A DNA stretch of 64,000 bases from Epiperipatus broadwayi (GCA_028023455.1 JAQFVV010006273.1:1056001-1120000); one strand, 5' to 3'. Positions 22,726 to 35,175 are shown, counted from the stretch's first letter. Numbers and translations are program-made. The notes: generated by a model not told the origin, from the sequence alone.

Positions 22726-24779
22726 ACTATAAAATTCAACTTCAAATGCAATAAAATTAATACTATTTATAGGAAATAAAATTATAAGTGATAATATTTG
22801 TTGTTGTAATAAAAACCTGATTTCATGTTTTTACTATTTTAATTTAATTACATAAGGAATTGAAACATAGGAATAGAAACTATATAAAACAAAATTTCAG
22901 TGTTGCAGTAATAGATATAGAAAGATGCAAACATACAAATAATAAAAATCCAGTTAACATATCAGTGAAATAGAAACATACTAATAGATTGCAGTAAGTG
23001 TGAAATAAATTAGCAGTAAGTGTGAAATAAATTAATCAGAATTATTAATAAATATTGTATATATTTATATAATATTTTATTAGCACCAAAACACATTGAT
23101 TAAAGTTTATATGATAACTACCAAATAATAGCAGCCTATTTCCACCACTATGTATTACTGCTAATATCTAACTATATCAACTTGTCTTTAGGCAAATAGT
23201 ACAAATAATATCATATACTAGGCATTTGAGGTTGAGATTAGAAGTGTTACCATAATTATTAATTAGATACCTAAATAAATTGTAACTTTATATTTTTAGT
23301 AAAAAATAAATTACTGTATTTATTTCATTTTATTTTTTACATACATTAAGGCTACACATATATTACAGATACGGGTCTTAAGAAATAAGCAATAATGATA
23401 GAAAAATAATTAGAAAAAATTTTCAAGTAAAAAATTAAGTAAACTAATTCTGAGGTTCTTGTCATACTATTATTAGAATATTATTTGTCATGTATGGTTT
23501 TGAGATTTTTTTTATTACTTGATATCTATTTAAAAGATTCAAAACAGTTTTTTAAAATCTTTGCTAACTTTATAATATATCAGCAACCAGTTTAAATCAG
23601 AGTTTGGTATTTGGGTAATAAAAGATTATCCAGTTACCCAAATAATAGAGTAAACCAAGAAAAAAAAACTGTAAATCTTCATCATCAGATATTTGACTAT
23701 CCTGAAGAATATTATCTTTTCTATTGTTTCTTTGGATATGTGTTTGTTCTATAATAGGTTTTTTAAAAAATTGTTTTACTTTGACCATATATATATATAA
23801 AAGATGAGTCTATACAATTACCATGTCCATAATATGGGCTTAAAATCCAAGTTAACTATAACTTGGAATTTTGCAAGTTCCATGATCATAAAATGATTGT
23901 TTCAGATGGCCAGCAAAAAACATCTAGGAATCCAATTCTTAGTCCATAAATGAATATTTATGCATATTCTAAGTTAGCGATAAAAGAATATTGAAATATC
24001 ACTAAAAATTCTAACAATTATACATTTCGAAATTCTAATAATGTCTTTTTTTTTTCACTTTTTGAGTAGCTGTTGTTAAAAGCTATCTGTAGGAGGCTAT
24101 TTGATGGCACTTTTGTTTATATTAGAAAGTTTCTAATTCCAGAACATTAGACAATTTAAATTTTTTTTTAAAAAAATTTCCAAATTATGAAGTGCTTTTC
24201 ATCTTCTGCAAAGATTATCCTTAAACAAATAAGTTTATGAAATGTCAGTTGACTTTTTCTTAATGAAGTCTAATATAATCTTTTTTTAAAAAAATGCAAA
24301 GATGTATGTTTACATAATTAGTAATTAAATCACCAAAATATGAAAATTGCAATTGTGAACAAAGAATTTATCATGTAGTCATCCCATAAGCTACTAAATT
24401 TCATCAGTGGAACACAATGCCTTGTAGTCAAATAATGAACAGACATTTCACCTTCATGTGCTTTTTCTTTCTTTTTAAAATCTACTTTTTAACATAACTA
24501 ATAGTGGGGGTGCATTAACATATTTAGTTTTGATGCTTGCTGCAAAGTAGTAAATAGTTATGTCATAATTATGCAGCATTGGGGTTCTTTAAAAATAAAA
24601 GTAGCTTTCAGTGAAAAATAATCTAAGTTGAATTAGATTTTTTTGTAAATAATAAAAAAATTACATCACTATTATGAATATTCAAAAACTTCTGAACAGT
24701 AAACAACAAAAAATAAATAAAAGGTTAGCTATGACATCAATTATTTTCTATAAATAATATTTTATTAAATAACATCATC
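22726..24779. other. AT-rich non-coding DNA
   Basis: A 23-base tandem duplication (GCAGTAAGTGTGAAATAAATTA) is present near 23000-23035. No gene or mobile element was recognised. Confidence 0.4.
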
Positions 24780-24784
24780 ATGAA

Positions 24785-25530
24785 TTTGAATGGATTAGAA
24801 ATAAAAATAATTTCATCTAGAATTCTGGGTTTACAGTATGCTGATGACTGTATTCAAAAGACAATCTACAGAATGTATTTCATGATTTAAATGTATCATA
24901 GAAAAATTTTAGTTTAGTAATTAATGTTCAAAATTCTAAAATTCTTTATCAACCAGTAATAAAAAAAAAAAAACAGTCTTCAACAACATATCTTGGATGA
25001 TTATCAATTTAATATGGTAAAACAATTTAAATAACTTGGTAGCCTTTTAAGTAGAAAGATGGATATAAATATTGACATGCAGTAAAGTCTCCAATGCATT
25101 GCTGCTGCTTTTAATAAGTCAAAAAATAGGGTATTTCATTACAGTGAAATAATTATTGCAATTAAATTCAACTATATAAAGCTGTTGTTTCATCTAAATT
25201 TATTGCATAGAAGTGAGACTTTGAAACCCTATTGATATTGCATAGAGTGAGACTTTAAAACCCTATTAGAAAAATATCATTTAAAGATGCTATGTAAAAT
25301 TTCCAAAATAAAATGACAAGATTTTAAGACTAATCAATAAGCTCTTTCATTATAAAATCATACCTTCATTAGATTGCACATGTGAAATGAATGTCCAATA
25401 TAAACTTTCTAAAAATGTTTTATGGTGAATTTGAGCATGGTTTTCATGGGAGAGATGGCCCCCATTTATGCTATGAATATTAGCTTAAGAACATTGTAAA
25501 AAAAGTACCATGCTGACTGTTTTCATTCAA
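24785..25530 (+). pseudogene. RTE-like LINE reverse transcriptase fragment, decayed
   Basis: RILGLQYADDCI carries the catalytic YADD box at 24837-24848. About 190 bases on, in broken frames, come FK-LGSLLSRKMDINIDM, then CIAAAFNKSKN, then LLHRSETLKPY. These match the FKYLGS, RI..A..AF and LLYGSETW blocks that follow YADD in RTE-type endonuclease-reverse transcriptases. Further blocks (LKMLCKISK, then a frame with FMVNLSMVFMGEMAP) fit the distal CLR and GEL/GxR region. Numerous stops, a poly-A run and a 36-base internal tandem duplication near 25200-25260 show long decay. The endonuclease and early reverse transcriptase are missing. Confidence 0.75.
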
Positions 25531-25679
25531 AAGATATAGTAGAGAGGATAAATACTCTTCATGTAATATATATATATTTGAGAGTTGGTGACCTGAGCCA
25601 ACAGATGAGTGCTGCATCTTGGGGGTCATTTGTCTTTTATTGTATCTTTATTTATATAAAAAATAAAAAAGAAAGAGGA

Positions 25680-26640
25680 AGTATGGAGATTATTAAAATA
25701 ATCTAAAGTCTTAGTATTAGTTTTCATTGACAGGTATTTGGTTTTTTTTTTTTTGGAGAACTTTTATTTCTCTTTTCAATTTCTTACTGGATTTAGAGAA
25801 GAGTAAGGTAGATGAGTGAGAGAGAATGGGGGAACAAAAAATATGCCTTTTATCAATTTACAAAATAATAGACTAAATTCAAATACTGTAACCATTTTCT
25901 TATTTGTAAATGAAAAAAAATCAGTTTGGAAATTTGATTTTTTTTTTTTTGTCTTTAGAAATTTCTTCTTTTCAAAGTGAGAGGAGGATAGGGAAGTATA
26001 GTCTGAACTTTTGATATATACTAGTAGTATGATTACGTGTATAAATTCACAGTATAAATTAAAATCTCTCAGTATTAGTTTTCATTGATAGGTCATAACA
26101 ACAATTTTCTGGCTTGTCATATATTGCAAAAAAATATTTTTTTTATCTTGTTAGAAATTAGTTTCAAAATAAACTCTGTGTTCATTTAAATTGCATTATT
26201 TTTTAGTTTTTAATTAAAAAAAGGAAAATTCAAATCAATAAAAGATTTTATTTTAAGCTTTGGGGGAGGGGATTAAACTAGTCAGTTCATTTTTATTTAG
26301 AGTGTTTGATTGGATTTGTATTGAATGTAGGCGGCAGCAATTCATCCCCACTCCATCGCCATCTCCTCCCTCACTTTTTACAAAGCCAATATGAAAAAAT
26401 AAATTTAAAAAATTTTAAAGACAAAATTATAAAAATTTCCAAAACAAATCTGTCAATTATAAATCAAAAAAAAAAAAGTCATTCTAAATCAATCATGATG
26501 AGAAATCCAAAGAAATCTTGAAAACATAGAAATGACCTTTTTAGAAATTGAAAAAAAGCAAATACTACTAAAAGCTTGTAAAAACAACAACTGTCAATGA
26601 GAACTAATATTAAAAGATTTTAGATTACACATTGAATTTA
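25680..26640. repeat. Diverged direct and inverted repeat cluster
   Basis: A segment with TCTTAGTATTAGTTTTCATTGACAGG occurs at about 25705-25735, again at about 26062-26095 (CAGTATTAGTTTTCATTGATAG), and in reverse at about 26590-26630 (CTGTCAATGAGAACTAATAT). A second shared piece (TTTTGTCTTTA-AAATTT and GTGAG-GAGGA) is plus at 25950-25990 and reversed at 26345-26430. The order direct, direct, inverted resembles the foldback arrays elsewhere in the window, but the copies are old and the boundaries unclear. Confidence 0.4.
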
Positions 26641-27084
26641 TAAATTAAATCGTAGTACTATTACTAAAATAAATCTTCACTTTTTTAAATAAATCTTCAA
26701 ATGACTGATTAGTCATCTAGTATTCTTTCACGATGTCAAAACAGTGTTTAAAGATTTAAAGATAAAAATGTAGATAGTCAACTAGATCAATACTGAGCAT
26801 CAATTCAACAAATAAATATTGGAGCTTCATAGTAAGAGTTTATTAACAAAAAAATGTAATACCTATACTTTATAGTCATGACTCAATCAATATTAACAAA
26901 CCTTACATCTAATTCACACCTATCAACATAATAATTATAAAAATAAATTATATATCTTCAATTTATCTTTCACACAATCATTTTATTACACAAATAATAA
27001 GAAAATATATAGTTAATAACATGTACAGATTTACACAGAATAGAAATATGTGCAATAAGAATTATATGACAAACTAATATAAGT

Positions 27085-27545
27085 ATAGAATATTCAAATT
27101 TTACCATTCTATTTTTATACTCACCTTAAATTTAATATTATATATTCATTTATACTTTTTCATACATATTTTGCATTCAATAGCAGGTATTCATCTGCCT
27201 CTTTTTTCCACATTCTCCTTAGTTTCCTCATACATACCATTCATATCTTGAACATAACTATAATTACACAATCTCATTTTATTAATTATTTACTAATTTG
27301 TAAATTTCTTATTAATTTTTTTTATGAAAACAATATTTAGAATTAATAAAATTAGATTGTGTAATTATAGTTATGTTCAAGATAGGAATGGTATATATGA
27401 GGAAAATAGGGAGAATGTAGAAAAAATAGGTGGATGAATACCTGCTATTGAATGCAAAATATGTATGAAAAAGTATAAATGAATATATAATATTAAATTT
27501 AAGATGTATATAAAAATAGAATGGTAAAATTTGAATAGAATTTAT
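27085..27545. repeat. ~200-bp imperfect inverted repeat (foldback MITE)
   Basis: The left arm (about 27085-27290) and right arm (about 27337-27545) are complementary over about 200 bases. Examples are TTTTACCATTCTATTTTTAT against ATAAAAATAGAATGGTAAAA, and TTGAACATAACTATAATTAC against its exact complement. The spacer includes TTTGTAAATTTCTTATTAAT. A second, smaller hairpin directly downstream (27540-27645) has different arms (TTATGTCTCATATGATAAATT) but almost the same spacer sequence. Confidence 0.65.
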
Positions 27546-27645
27546 GTCTCATATGATAAATTGTATTATTTTCTTTGTAAATTTCTTTATTAATTTTTTT
27601 TTTTATGGAAACAATAAAATTTATCATATGGGACATAATTTCCTC

Positions 27646-29050
27646 AACAAAATGAATGCATATAAAGAGTAATCTATAATTTAATATGTAGGCAAATTTA
27701 AGTGAACAAATATTTTTTAATCTAATTATAAACACCTTAGTTTCAAAGATTTATATTTTTTTAATCTTGAAGGCCAAATATAATAAACTATAAATAGAAA
27801 TTTCTTCCACACAAGCTTTCAAATATAAACTATTCACATTACTATATAAATGTAAATGTTCGTTTGTTTGTGACTTTATAATTCAATAAATATTCCATCA
27901 ATCTTGAAGAATCTTGCATGATTTCCTTTACTTTTTGTATAGAATTTTACTAGCATATAAATTTTTGCTTTGTTTTAAAAAAAATTGTAATTTGCAAAAA
28001 TGCATGGAAAATCTATATCATAATTATTTTTAATAACGTTATAAAAAAAGGGAAACACTAATTAAAAGATTACAGAGTTGGAAATTTTTTTAAATGAAAA
28101 GTATAGTTTTTTTGTAAGCAAGGTAAAATTTGATTTTGTAAATATATTAAAAGTAATTAAATTGCACTTGTAATCATGATTTAATTTCTCATTTGAATAA
28201 TGACAATTTAGATCAGTTGTAATGATAAATTTAATAAACTTTTAGGATTTCAGTTTAAATTTATATTTAATTTAATATGTTATAATAAAATTTAAAACGG
28301 CACCATCACAACAACAGAAATACCATTGAATCTGATATAAATGTTTACTATAAAGATCTCAATTGAAATATATTTAACATGTGAATAAGTAAATTAAGAG
28401 AATTACTTAATTTGATAAACTTTTTATCACTTCACTTTAAGTATATTCTCACATGATAAAGTGAAATGTTGTGTCCTGCTTATTGAAATATGTACTAGAG
28501 AAATGAAGAGATATTAGTTTTTGGTAATCCAAATAAAATTTTACTGAATATATTTTAAATTACTTAAAACTTCTTTGGGATCATATATTTAATTCTCACT
28601 TTATTAGGATGCTGTTAAAATTTTATAGCCATTTTAAAAATTATCACAAGAGAAATATAGAATAATTTATTTTAAAATTGTTATTTGATAAGTTTTATTT
28701 TTTGTGATATTGCTGTTGATAATTATTTCATGTAAATATTTCATAAATATATTTTAATTATCAAACTTTCTAATAATAGTGATGGGGTAGTTATAAAATG
28801 GAAAGAATTAATGATGGAAAATTTTATTTGGTATTCAATACATCAAAAATTAAATTTAGATAATAAAACATTAAAAAATTTCTTTTACTCAGAAAATACC
28901 TCATAATATATATAAATTAAAAATATATTTTAATAATCAACTGCCTTATATTCTTTTATTTTTATAATTATTCCACTAATGTGTGCAAAACCACACGCTG
29001 GCTTTGTTCATATTAATAAAATAAAACAATGTAATGAAGTTGAGAATAAA
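27646..29050. other. AT-rich non-coding DNA
   Basis: No coding signal, RNA gene or repeat with boundaries was recognised between the hairpin pair and the second foldback array. Confidence 0.45.
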
Positions 29051-29066
29051 AATGAATTTAAAGAAT

Positions 29067-30428
29067 CAAAACATCACATGATTATCATTTCATATACTCG
29101 CTGTTAATAACAGAACGAAACTCTCCATATAATAGTGCCACCAACTGCAAACTTTTGTAATCAGTGGATGCAGGAAGGTTTGCGTATAAAATCCCTATCT
29201 AGTACCTACTCATCCAACATTCCCAAACTAGTTCCTAGCTTGTGGCTTTCATCAGCGAAGAGCATGGGATTTGAGAACACTGCACCCAGATCTTATGATC
29301 TAATGCAACCCTCCATGAGCCAGCTTTTACTTATATGGATAACTATAAAGCTAGGAACCTTTCCAACATGAGCTCATGTGCTTGTATGGTTATATAAATC
29401 TGAACTCAGTTCAGTACCTATACATTTTGGCATCTGGTTTTTCAAAAACCATCACCACTATTATCTAATAAGCAGGATAGATGTAAAGTATTAAAACATC
29501 ATATCATCACCATTTCATGCTTACACATGCTGTTAATAAAAGTACTAAACTCTTTGTATAGTAATGCCACCAAGAACAAGCCTTCATAGTCAATGAATGC
29601 AAGATTTGTGCACAAAATCCCTATCCAGTGCCTACTCATCCAACATCCCCAGACTAGTTTCTAACTGATAGCTTTCATCAGTGAGGAGCCTTGTAGTTTA
29701 AAGCATTGTATCTACATTTTAGGATCTAATGCAACATTCAGAAGCCACCTTTGTTGGAAAAATTTTGGTGTTTTCATCTTAGGCTCCTAGCTTTATAGTT
29801 ATCCAAATAGGTAAGGGGTGGCTGCTGGAAGGTTGCATTAGATCCTAAGATCTAGATGCAGTGCTCTCAAATCTAAGGCTCCTCTGTGATGAAAGCTATA
29901 GAATAGAAATGAGGCTGGGGATGTTGGATAGGCTCTAGATTGGGATTTTATGCACAAACCTTTCTGCATTCATTGATTATGAAAGGCTGCACTTGGTTGC
30001 ACTACTGTTTTGAGAGTTTGGTACTATTAGCAACAGCATGTGTAAGCATATGAAATGGTAGTCATGAGATGTTTTGATGGTTTTATATCTATCCTGCCTA
30101 TAGCATAAAGGTGACTGGTTTTTGAAAACCAGATACCAATATTTATAAATGCTGTATTGAGTTCAGAAGCTTGTGTTGGAAACATTATGGTATTTTCATC
30201 TTAGAATCCTAGCTTTATAGTAAGCCAAATAGGTAAATAGTGACTGCTGGAGAGTTGCATTAGATCCTAAGACCTAAGGGCAGCATTCTCAAATTCATGG
30301 CTCCTCATTGTGATGAAAGCCACAAGTTAAAACCTAGTCTCGCAATGTTGGATGCACAAACTTTCTAGCAATCATTGATTGTGAAAGCTTGCACTTGGTG
30401 GCATTACTCTATGGAGTTTCGTACTCAT
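29067..30428. mobile_element. Foldback array of ~450-bp units, copy 2
   Basis: Plus-orientation units run from 29067 to about 29485 and from there to about 29780. Inverted units follow from about 29780 to 30130 and on to 30428. The block is flanked by the 11-base direct repeat ATTTAAAGAAT at 29056-29066 and 30429-30439. Short open frames within plus units (for example 29135-29371) are the same translated repeat and are not genes. Divergence from the arrays at 0.8 and 30.9 kb is greater here, so this is the oldest of the three. Confidence 0.7.
29638..29693 (-). ncRNA. Hammerhead-like motif in foldback array 2
   Basis: On the minus strand CTCCTCA, CTGATGA (29675-29681), a short stem region (AAGCTATCAGTTA), GAAAC (29657-29661), TA, GTC (29652-29654) and TGGGGATG occur in hammerhead order. 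TCCTCA pairs with TGGGGA as proximal stem I. The outer half of stem I is lost in this copy. As at 981-1039, stem II is closed by an A/A pair. Confidence 0.4.
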
Positions 30429-30439
30429 ATTTAAAGAAT

Positions 30440-30857
30440 ATTTGCATGACATAATAATACATGGTTTAACAACAGCGGTAAAAAATGACCTATAACATTG
30501 TTTATAAAAATGAATTCCTATCGTTATTTTTAGCTGCTGTTGACTCATGTTTTTAGTATTTCATGTAAATATTATTTAAATATAATTAATGATCAACTAC
30601 ATTATATTATTTTAATCTAATAACAGAAACAAAACTGTGGGTAAAGCTAGTAAAATATAAAATTGCTATTTGTAAGATTTCTTTTTTTTTTTTTTTTAAT
30701 TAATGATTAATTAGTTGCAGAAAATTCAATTGGTGCAAGTCAATGTGTTCTTAATGATATCTGAATCGTTTACATTCAGGCTACAAAGCTTGTGATATGA
30801 GTAAAAGCTATCAGATAATTATTTACTTTTAGGAATAAGCTTATTTTATTATTATTA
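30440..30857. other. AT-rich spacer between foldback arrays 2 and 3
   Basis: Simple AT-rich sequence with a long T run near 30685 and an ATT microsatellite just before array 3. Nothing else was recognised. Confidence 0.4.
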
Positions 30858-30866
30858 TTACTATTA

Positions 30867-33088
30867 GAATTAAATCACCAAACATCACATGATCACCGTT
30901 TCTTATGCTTGCTCATAACTGTTATTAAAACAGGCAAAACTCTCCATACAGGAGTGTCACTCAGCATAAGCCAGGGTAATCAATGGGTGCCAGAAAACTT
31001 GTCCATAAAATCCCTATCTAGTGCCTACTCATCCAACACCCCCAGACTAGTTGCTGGCTTGTGGCCTTCATCCATAAAGAGCCTTGGATATGAGAGCACT
31101 GCATCTAGATCTTAGGATCTAATGCAACCCTCCATCAGCTACCTTTTATCTCTACTTAACTATAAAACTATGAAAATAAAATTGAAAACACAATATTTTT
31201 AATCGAAGCTCATTAGCTTATAGTCATATAGGTCTGAACTCAGTTCAGAACCCATAGATTTTAGTCTCTGGTTGCTTAATAACCATAGCAACCACTATCC
31301 TACTAGGCAGAATTGGTATTAAATCACCAAACATCACATGATCACCATTTCTTATGCTTGCTCATAACTGTTATTAAAACAGGCAAAACTCTCCATACAG
31401 GAAGTGCTACTCAGTGCAAGCCAGAGTAATCAATGGATGCCAGAAGGTTTATGCATAAAATACCTATCTAATGCCCTCATCCAAACATCCCCAGACTAGT
31501 TTCTGGCTTGCCTTTGTCAATGAGGAGCTAATGAGCTTAGATTGAAAATATTGATGTCTTCTCAGTTTTAATCTCATAGTTTTGTAGTTAAGTAGAGATA
31601 AAATATGGGTGCTGGAAGGTTGTATTACATGCTAAGATCTAGGTGCAGTGCTCTCAGATCCAAGGCTCCTCACTAAAGAAGGCCACAGCCAGAAACTAAT
31701 CTGGTAATGTTGGATGAGTAGGCACTAGATAGGGATTTCATGCACAAGCCTTCTGGCATCCATTGATTACTCTGGCTTGCGCTGAGTGGCACTACTGTAT
31801 GGAGTGCTTTGCTTGTTTTAATATCAGTTATGAGCAAGCAACAGAAATGGCGATCGTGTGATGTTTATTGGCTTAAAAGCAATCCTGCCTAATAGGATAG
31901 TGGTGGCTATGGTTATTAAAGAACCAAGGACACCAAAATGTATAGGTACTGAACTGAATTCAAACCTATAAGCTAACTATATAAGCTAATGAGCTTGGAT
32001 TGAAAATATTACAGTGTTTTCAATTTAAGACTCAAAGTTTTGTAATTAAGTAGAGATAAAGGGGGGCTGTTGGAGGGTTGCATTAGATCAGGGGTCCCCA
32101 ACTCTATACCCGCGGGCACCATGGCGCCCGCAGACCATTTTATGCGTGCCCACCACTATCCGAACATGATAAAAAAAATTAATTTTTTAAAATTTCTTAT
32201 AAATTATTATATTGTAATCAAATTGTAGGGCATACTATACTTTTACAGCGTAAAAATATAAACGTTAATTATATGTTAAAATTTTATTTTTGAAATAAAT
32301 ATTTTTTTGTACATTATGTGTATTGTTAACAATATCCAACTATAAGTTTACATTGAAAAAATAAATGGTGCCCATCACCTAGTTGAAAAAATAAATGGTG
32401 CCCGCCACCTGGCCGGTATTATAGAATGTTCTCTTAAGTGCAAAAAGGTTGGGAACCCCTGCATTAGATCCTAAGATCTATGTGCAGTGCTCTCAGATCC
32501 AAGGCTCCTCACTGACCAGGCCACAAAAGCCAGAAACTAGTGTGGGGATGTTAGATGAGTAGGTACTAGATAGGGATTTTATGCACAAGCCTTCTGGCAT
32601 CCATTGATTATTCTGGCTTGCACTGAATGGCACTACTGTATGGAGAGTTTTACCTGTTTTAATAACAGTTATGAGCAAGCATAAGAAATGATCATGTGAT
32701 GTTTGGTGGTTTAATACAAATCCTTCCTAGTAGGGTATTGGTGGCTATGGTTATTAAAGAACCACCAAAATATATGGGTACTAAATTGAGTTCAGACCTA
32801 TATGACTATATAAGCTAATGAGCTTAGATTGAAAATATTATTGTGTTTTCAAATTTTATTCCATAGTTTTGTAGTTAAGTAGAGATAAAATGGCTGTTGG
32901 AGAGTTGCATTAGATCCTAAGATCTAGGTGCAGTGCTCTCAGATCCAAGGCTACAAGCCATAAACTAGTATGGAGATGTTGGATGAGCCTAGGCACTAGA
33001 TAGGGATTTTATGCACAAGCTTTCTGATATCCATGGATTATTCCGGCTTGCACTGAGTGGCACTAGTGTATGGAGAGTTTTGCCTGTT
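30867..33088. mobile_element. Foldback array of ~450-bp units, copy 3, with nested hAT MITE
   Basis: A complete plus unit starts at 30867 and the next at about 31319, giving a period near 450 bp. The second unit breaks off near 31525, where the sequence switches to inverted units that run to 33088. The block is flanked by the 9-base direct repeat TTACTATTA at 30858-30866 and 33089-33097. The right terminus (GAGAGTTTTGCCTGTT) corresponds to a position about 60 bases inside the unit, the same internal point used at the ends of copies 1 and 2. A hAT MITE (32089-32461) interrupts one inverted unit. The plus-unit hammerhead-like motif near 31040-31085 and the inverted-unit ones near 31680, 32510 and 32960 have lost core bases. 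Confidence 0.75.
32089..32461. mobile_element. hAT-type MITE
   Basis: The termini CAGGGGTCCCCAAC and, reverse-complemented, CAGGGGTTCCCAAC are classic hAT inverted repeats. They are flanked by an exact 8-base target duplication, CATTAGAT, at 32081-32088 and 32462-32469. Removing the element restores the sequence seen in sister units of the array (GGTTGCATTAGATCCTAAGATC). The 373-bp interior encodes nothing. It holds a GC-rich left part, an AT-rich middle and a short internal duplication (AAATAAATGGTGCCC, twice near 32360-32405). Confidence 0.95.
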
Positions 33089-33119
33089 TTACTATTATTA
33101 TTATGATTATAATGCCATA

Positions 33120-33600
33120 CTGTAACGGTCAGAATCGTGTGATCAGCCAACAAGATTCAGAGACCTAGCAAAAGTACTTCAAACCTAGCATGTTCAGGAC
33201 ATGGTAGTCGCAGAATAGTATTAAGCTTTAACCTATTTGCCAGTACTCTAAAATCTTCACTATCAACGCTCCTGATGCTACTAATGGTAATCGTTTTTCT
33301 TCGGTCCCGGTGGTCAGGGTAAAGGACTCTATCAATTCAAACTAGCCTGTCATGCATTAGAATTATTAAATTAATCTAAGATACTTACCAAATACTTTGA
33401 TACAGCTCAGAATATTATCTCAAAAAATTTCATAGGTTTTGAATATACATAGATTATTTAATTAATTGTGGATATAGTTGGGTGGATGTGGTGAACCAGG
33501 GAATGACATGACAACTATATAGATATATATGATTTATTAACACAAATTCAGTAGAAAATAGTAATAATAATATTTGGATCTTATTATGATCCATGTATGG
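33120..33600. other. Moderately GC-rich unclassified block
   Basis: The sequence beginning TGTAACGGTCAGAATCG is less AT-rich than its surroundings and could be an LTR or another repeat fragment. I found neither a matching end nor a target duplication. Confidence 0.25.
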
Positions 33601-33619
33601 ACATGACAAATGAACCAGA

Positions 33620-33812
33620 AACAATAATTACAATGTTTAACTATCATTATTGATTACAATATTTAACTATCAGTTATTGATTACTGTACAATATTTAACC
33701 ACCAGACATTGATTACAAAATTTAACCATCAGTTAATGATTACAATATTCAACTATCAGTTATTGATTACAATATTTAATTATCAGTTATTGATAACGGT
33801 ACAGTATTGAGG
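33620..33812 (+). repeat. Minisatellite, unit ~27 bp
   Basis: About seven diverged copies of TTGATTACAATATTTAACTATCAGTT follow head to tail, with occasional 6-7 bp insertions (TGTACAA). Confidence 0.75.
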
Positions 33813-34059
33813 TATATTAGGAGAAATACAAAAATCACACGTCAATAATGACAACAACAGTTATGAACCAGAAACAATAATTACAATATTTAAGCTTCAG
33901 TATTGGATGTGTGTGAGCATTACAATGAAGTCATACTATCAATAATGACAATGGTCACTTCAATATTTATATTTTATTATCATACACACAGCAAAAATAT
34001 GTTACTATGGTAAATTCATCTAATAAGATGGGAAAATGTATATAATTTTTCTTTTTTCA

Positions 34060-35175
34060 AAGACAATATCAAAAAGCAGTTGTCTTCATTCTACTATAGA
34101 GCCATCTTCTATAAGCTTGAATAAACAATAGACATCAGATGAGCTAATGTTTTAATATTCATAATTCTAGATCAGCTTCTGGTTTCTGCATTTCATCAGT
34201 GGAAACTTAAGATTCAATATTGGAATTAATGTGATTATGCATTTAGCAAAAAATTTTGTGCTCTTCAAGCTAATAGCCTAGAATTCAAAAAATCCTAAAC
34301 TAAGTCTTTCTATAATTATATATATATATGACATTAAGTCAATTTTGTATCCTTTAGTGATCTCAGTTATATTATAATAGTTCTACTTTTTTTGTCTAAT
34401 AAAGTTAATATCAAAGAGATCATAAATTCATATTTCCAAGAGTAGAAGTCTTCATTCTATTCTACAGTCATCTACTGTAAACTTTAATAAACAATGGTCA
34501 TCAGATAATATTGTGATGTAATAGTCACATTCTCAGAAAAGTTACTGGATTTTATCTACATCAGTTTCACCTATTTATATAGAAAGTAGGTTGAAGTAAA
34601 GAAGGGTTCCCCTCTTTTCTTCCTAAATGTAGGCTTGTGGTTAAGACCTGTAGAGGTCCCTACTTTCGCATTTTCAAGCGCACATTCTTAAGGTTTATAG
34701 CCTTAGTAAATATTACTTATGTAATCAATGTGCGTTAAATAAATTTATAATTACAACTTTAAATTATCGTAATAGATTTCTAACTAGAAGATCTTTCCAT
34801 TGTAAATCGAAATATTTCACGAGTAATGTGTAATAGGAATTGTGGACTTAATCAGTGAAGTATTGAATAGCTTCACGCTCTCAGATCTAACTGCTTCAGC
34901 TTCACCTATTTATATAGAAAGTAGGTTGAAGTAAAGAAGGGTTCCCCTCTTTTCTTCCCAAGTGTAAGCTTGTGGTTAAGACCTGTAGAGGTCCCTACTT
35001 TCGCATTTTCAAGCACACATTCTTGAGGTTTATTATCTTAGTAAATATTATCTACATCAATGAGAAATTACCAATTCAAAGCTAAAATTAATGTTCTTAT
35101 TAGTCAAGCAATCACGTTTTACTTCTTTACATTTCTTAAGCTAATAGTCTGAAATTCAAAAAATTTCAAGCTCTT
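34060..35175 (+). repeat. Diverged tandem duplication (~360 bp), second copy carrying an insertion
   Basis: Copy A (about 34060-34320) and copy B (about 34420-34563 plus 35060-35175) share TCTTCATTCTA, AATAAACAATG-TCATCAGAT, CTACATCAG/TTCATCAG, AAGCTAATAG and GAATTCAAAAAAT in the same order. Copy B is interrupted exactly at CATCAG by the 335-bp-unit element. Copy A is therefore a paralogous empty site. Confidence 0.65.
34564..35047 (+). mobile_element. 1.4-mer of a 335-bp non-coding mobile unit
   Basis: TTCACCTATTTATATAGAAAG occurs at 34566 and again at 34901, so the period is 335 bp. One full unit is followed head to tail by a 147-bp partial unit. The block is flanked by the 12-base duplication TTATCTACATCA at 34552-34563 and 35048-35059, and the empty site is preserved in the neighbouring tandem copy. 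Units share over 90 percent of bases by eye. No open frame is present. A part of the same unit forms the palindromic insertion in the p32 pseudogene at 19198-19404. A head-to-tail multimer of a short unit integrated with a target duplication is what circular or concatemeric RNA templates would give. Confidence 0.8.

Noticed and set aside
29135-31115. Repeated open frames with related translations (29135-29371, 30909-31115 and the minus-strand 32493-32678)
   Set aside because: They are the same ~450-bp repeat read in one frame. Other copies are broken by shifts and stops, and no frame is conserved across copies.
34660-34680. Hammerhead core in the 335-bp unit (CTGTAGAGG...TTTCGC)
   Set aside because: The invariant CTGANGA is not present on either strand in any copy, so a hammerhead call is not supported for this family.
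34564-35047. CRISPR-like or tandem satellite array
   Set aside because: Only 1.4 units are present, units are adjacent without spacers, and the flanking target duplication indicates a mobile insertion in a eukaryotic genome.
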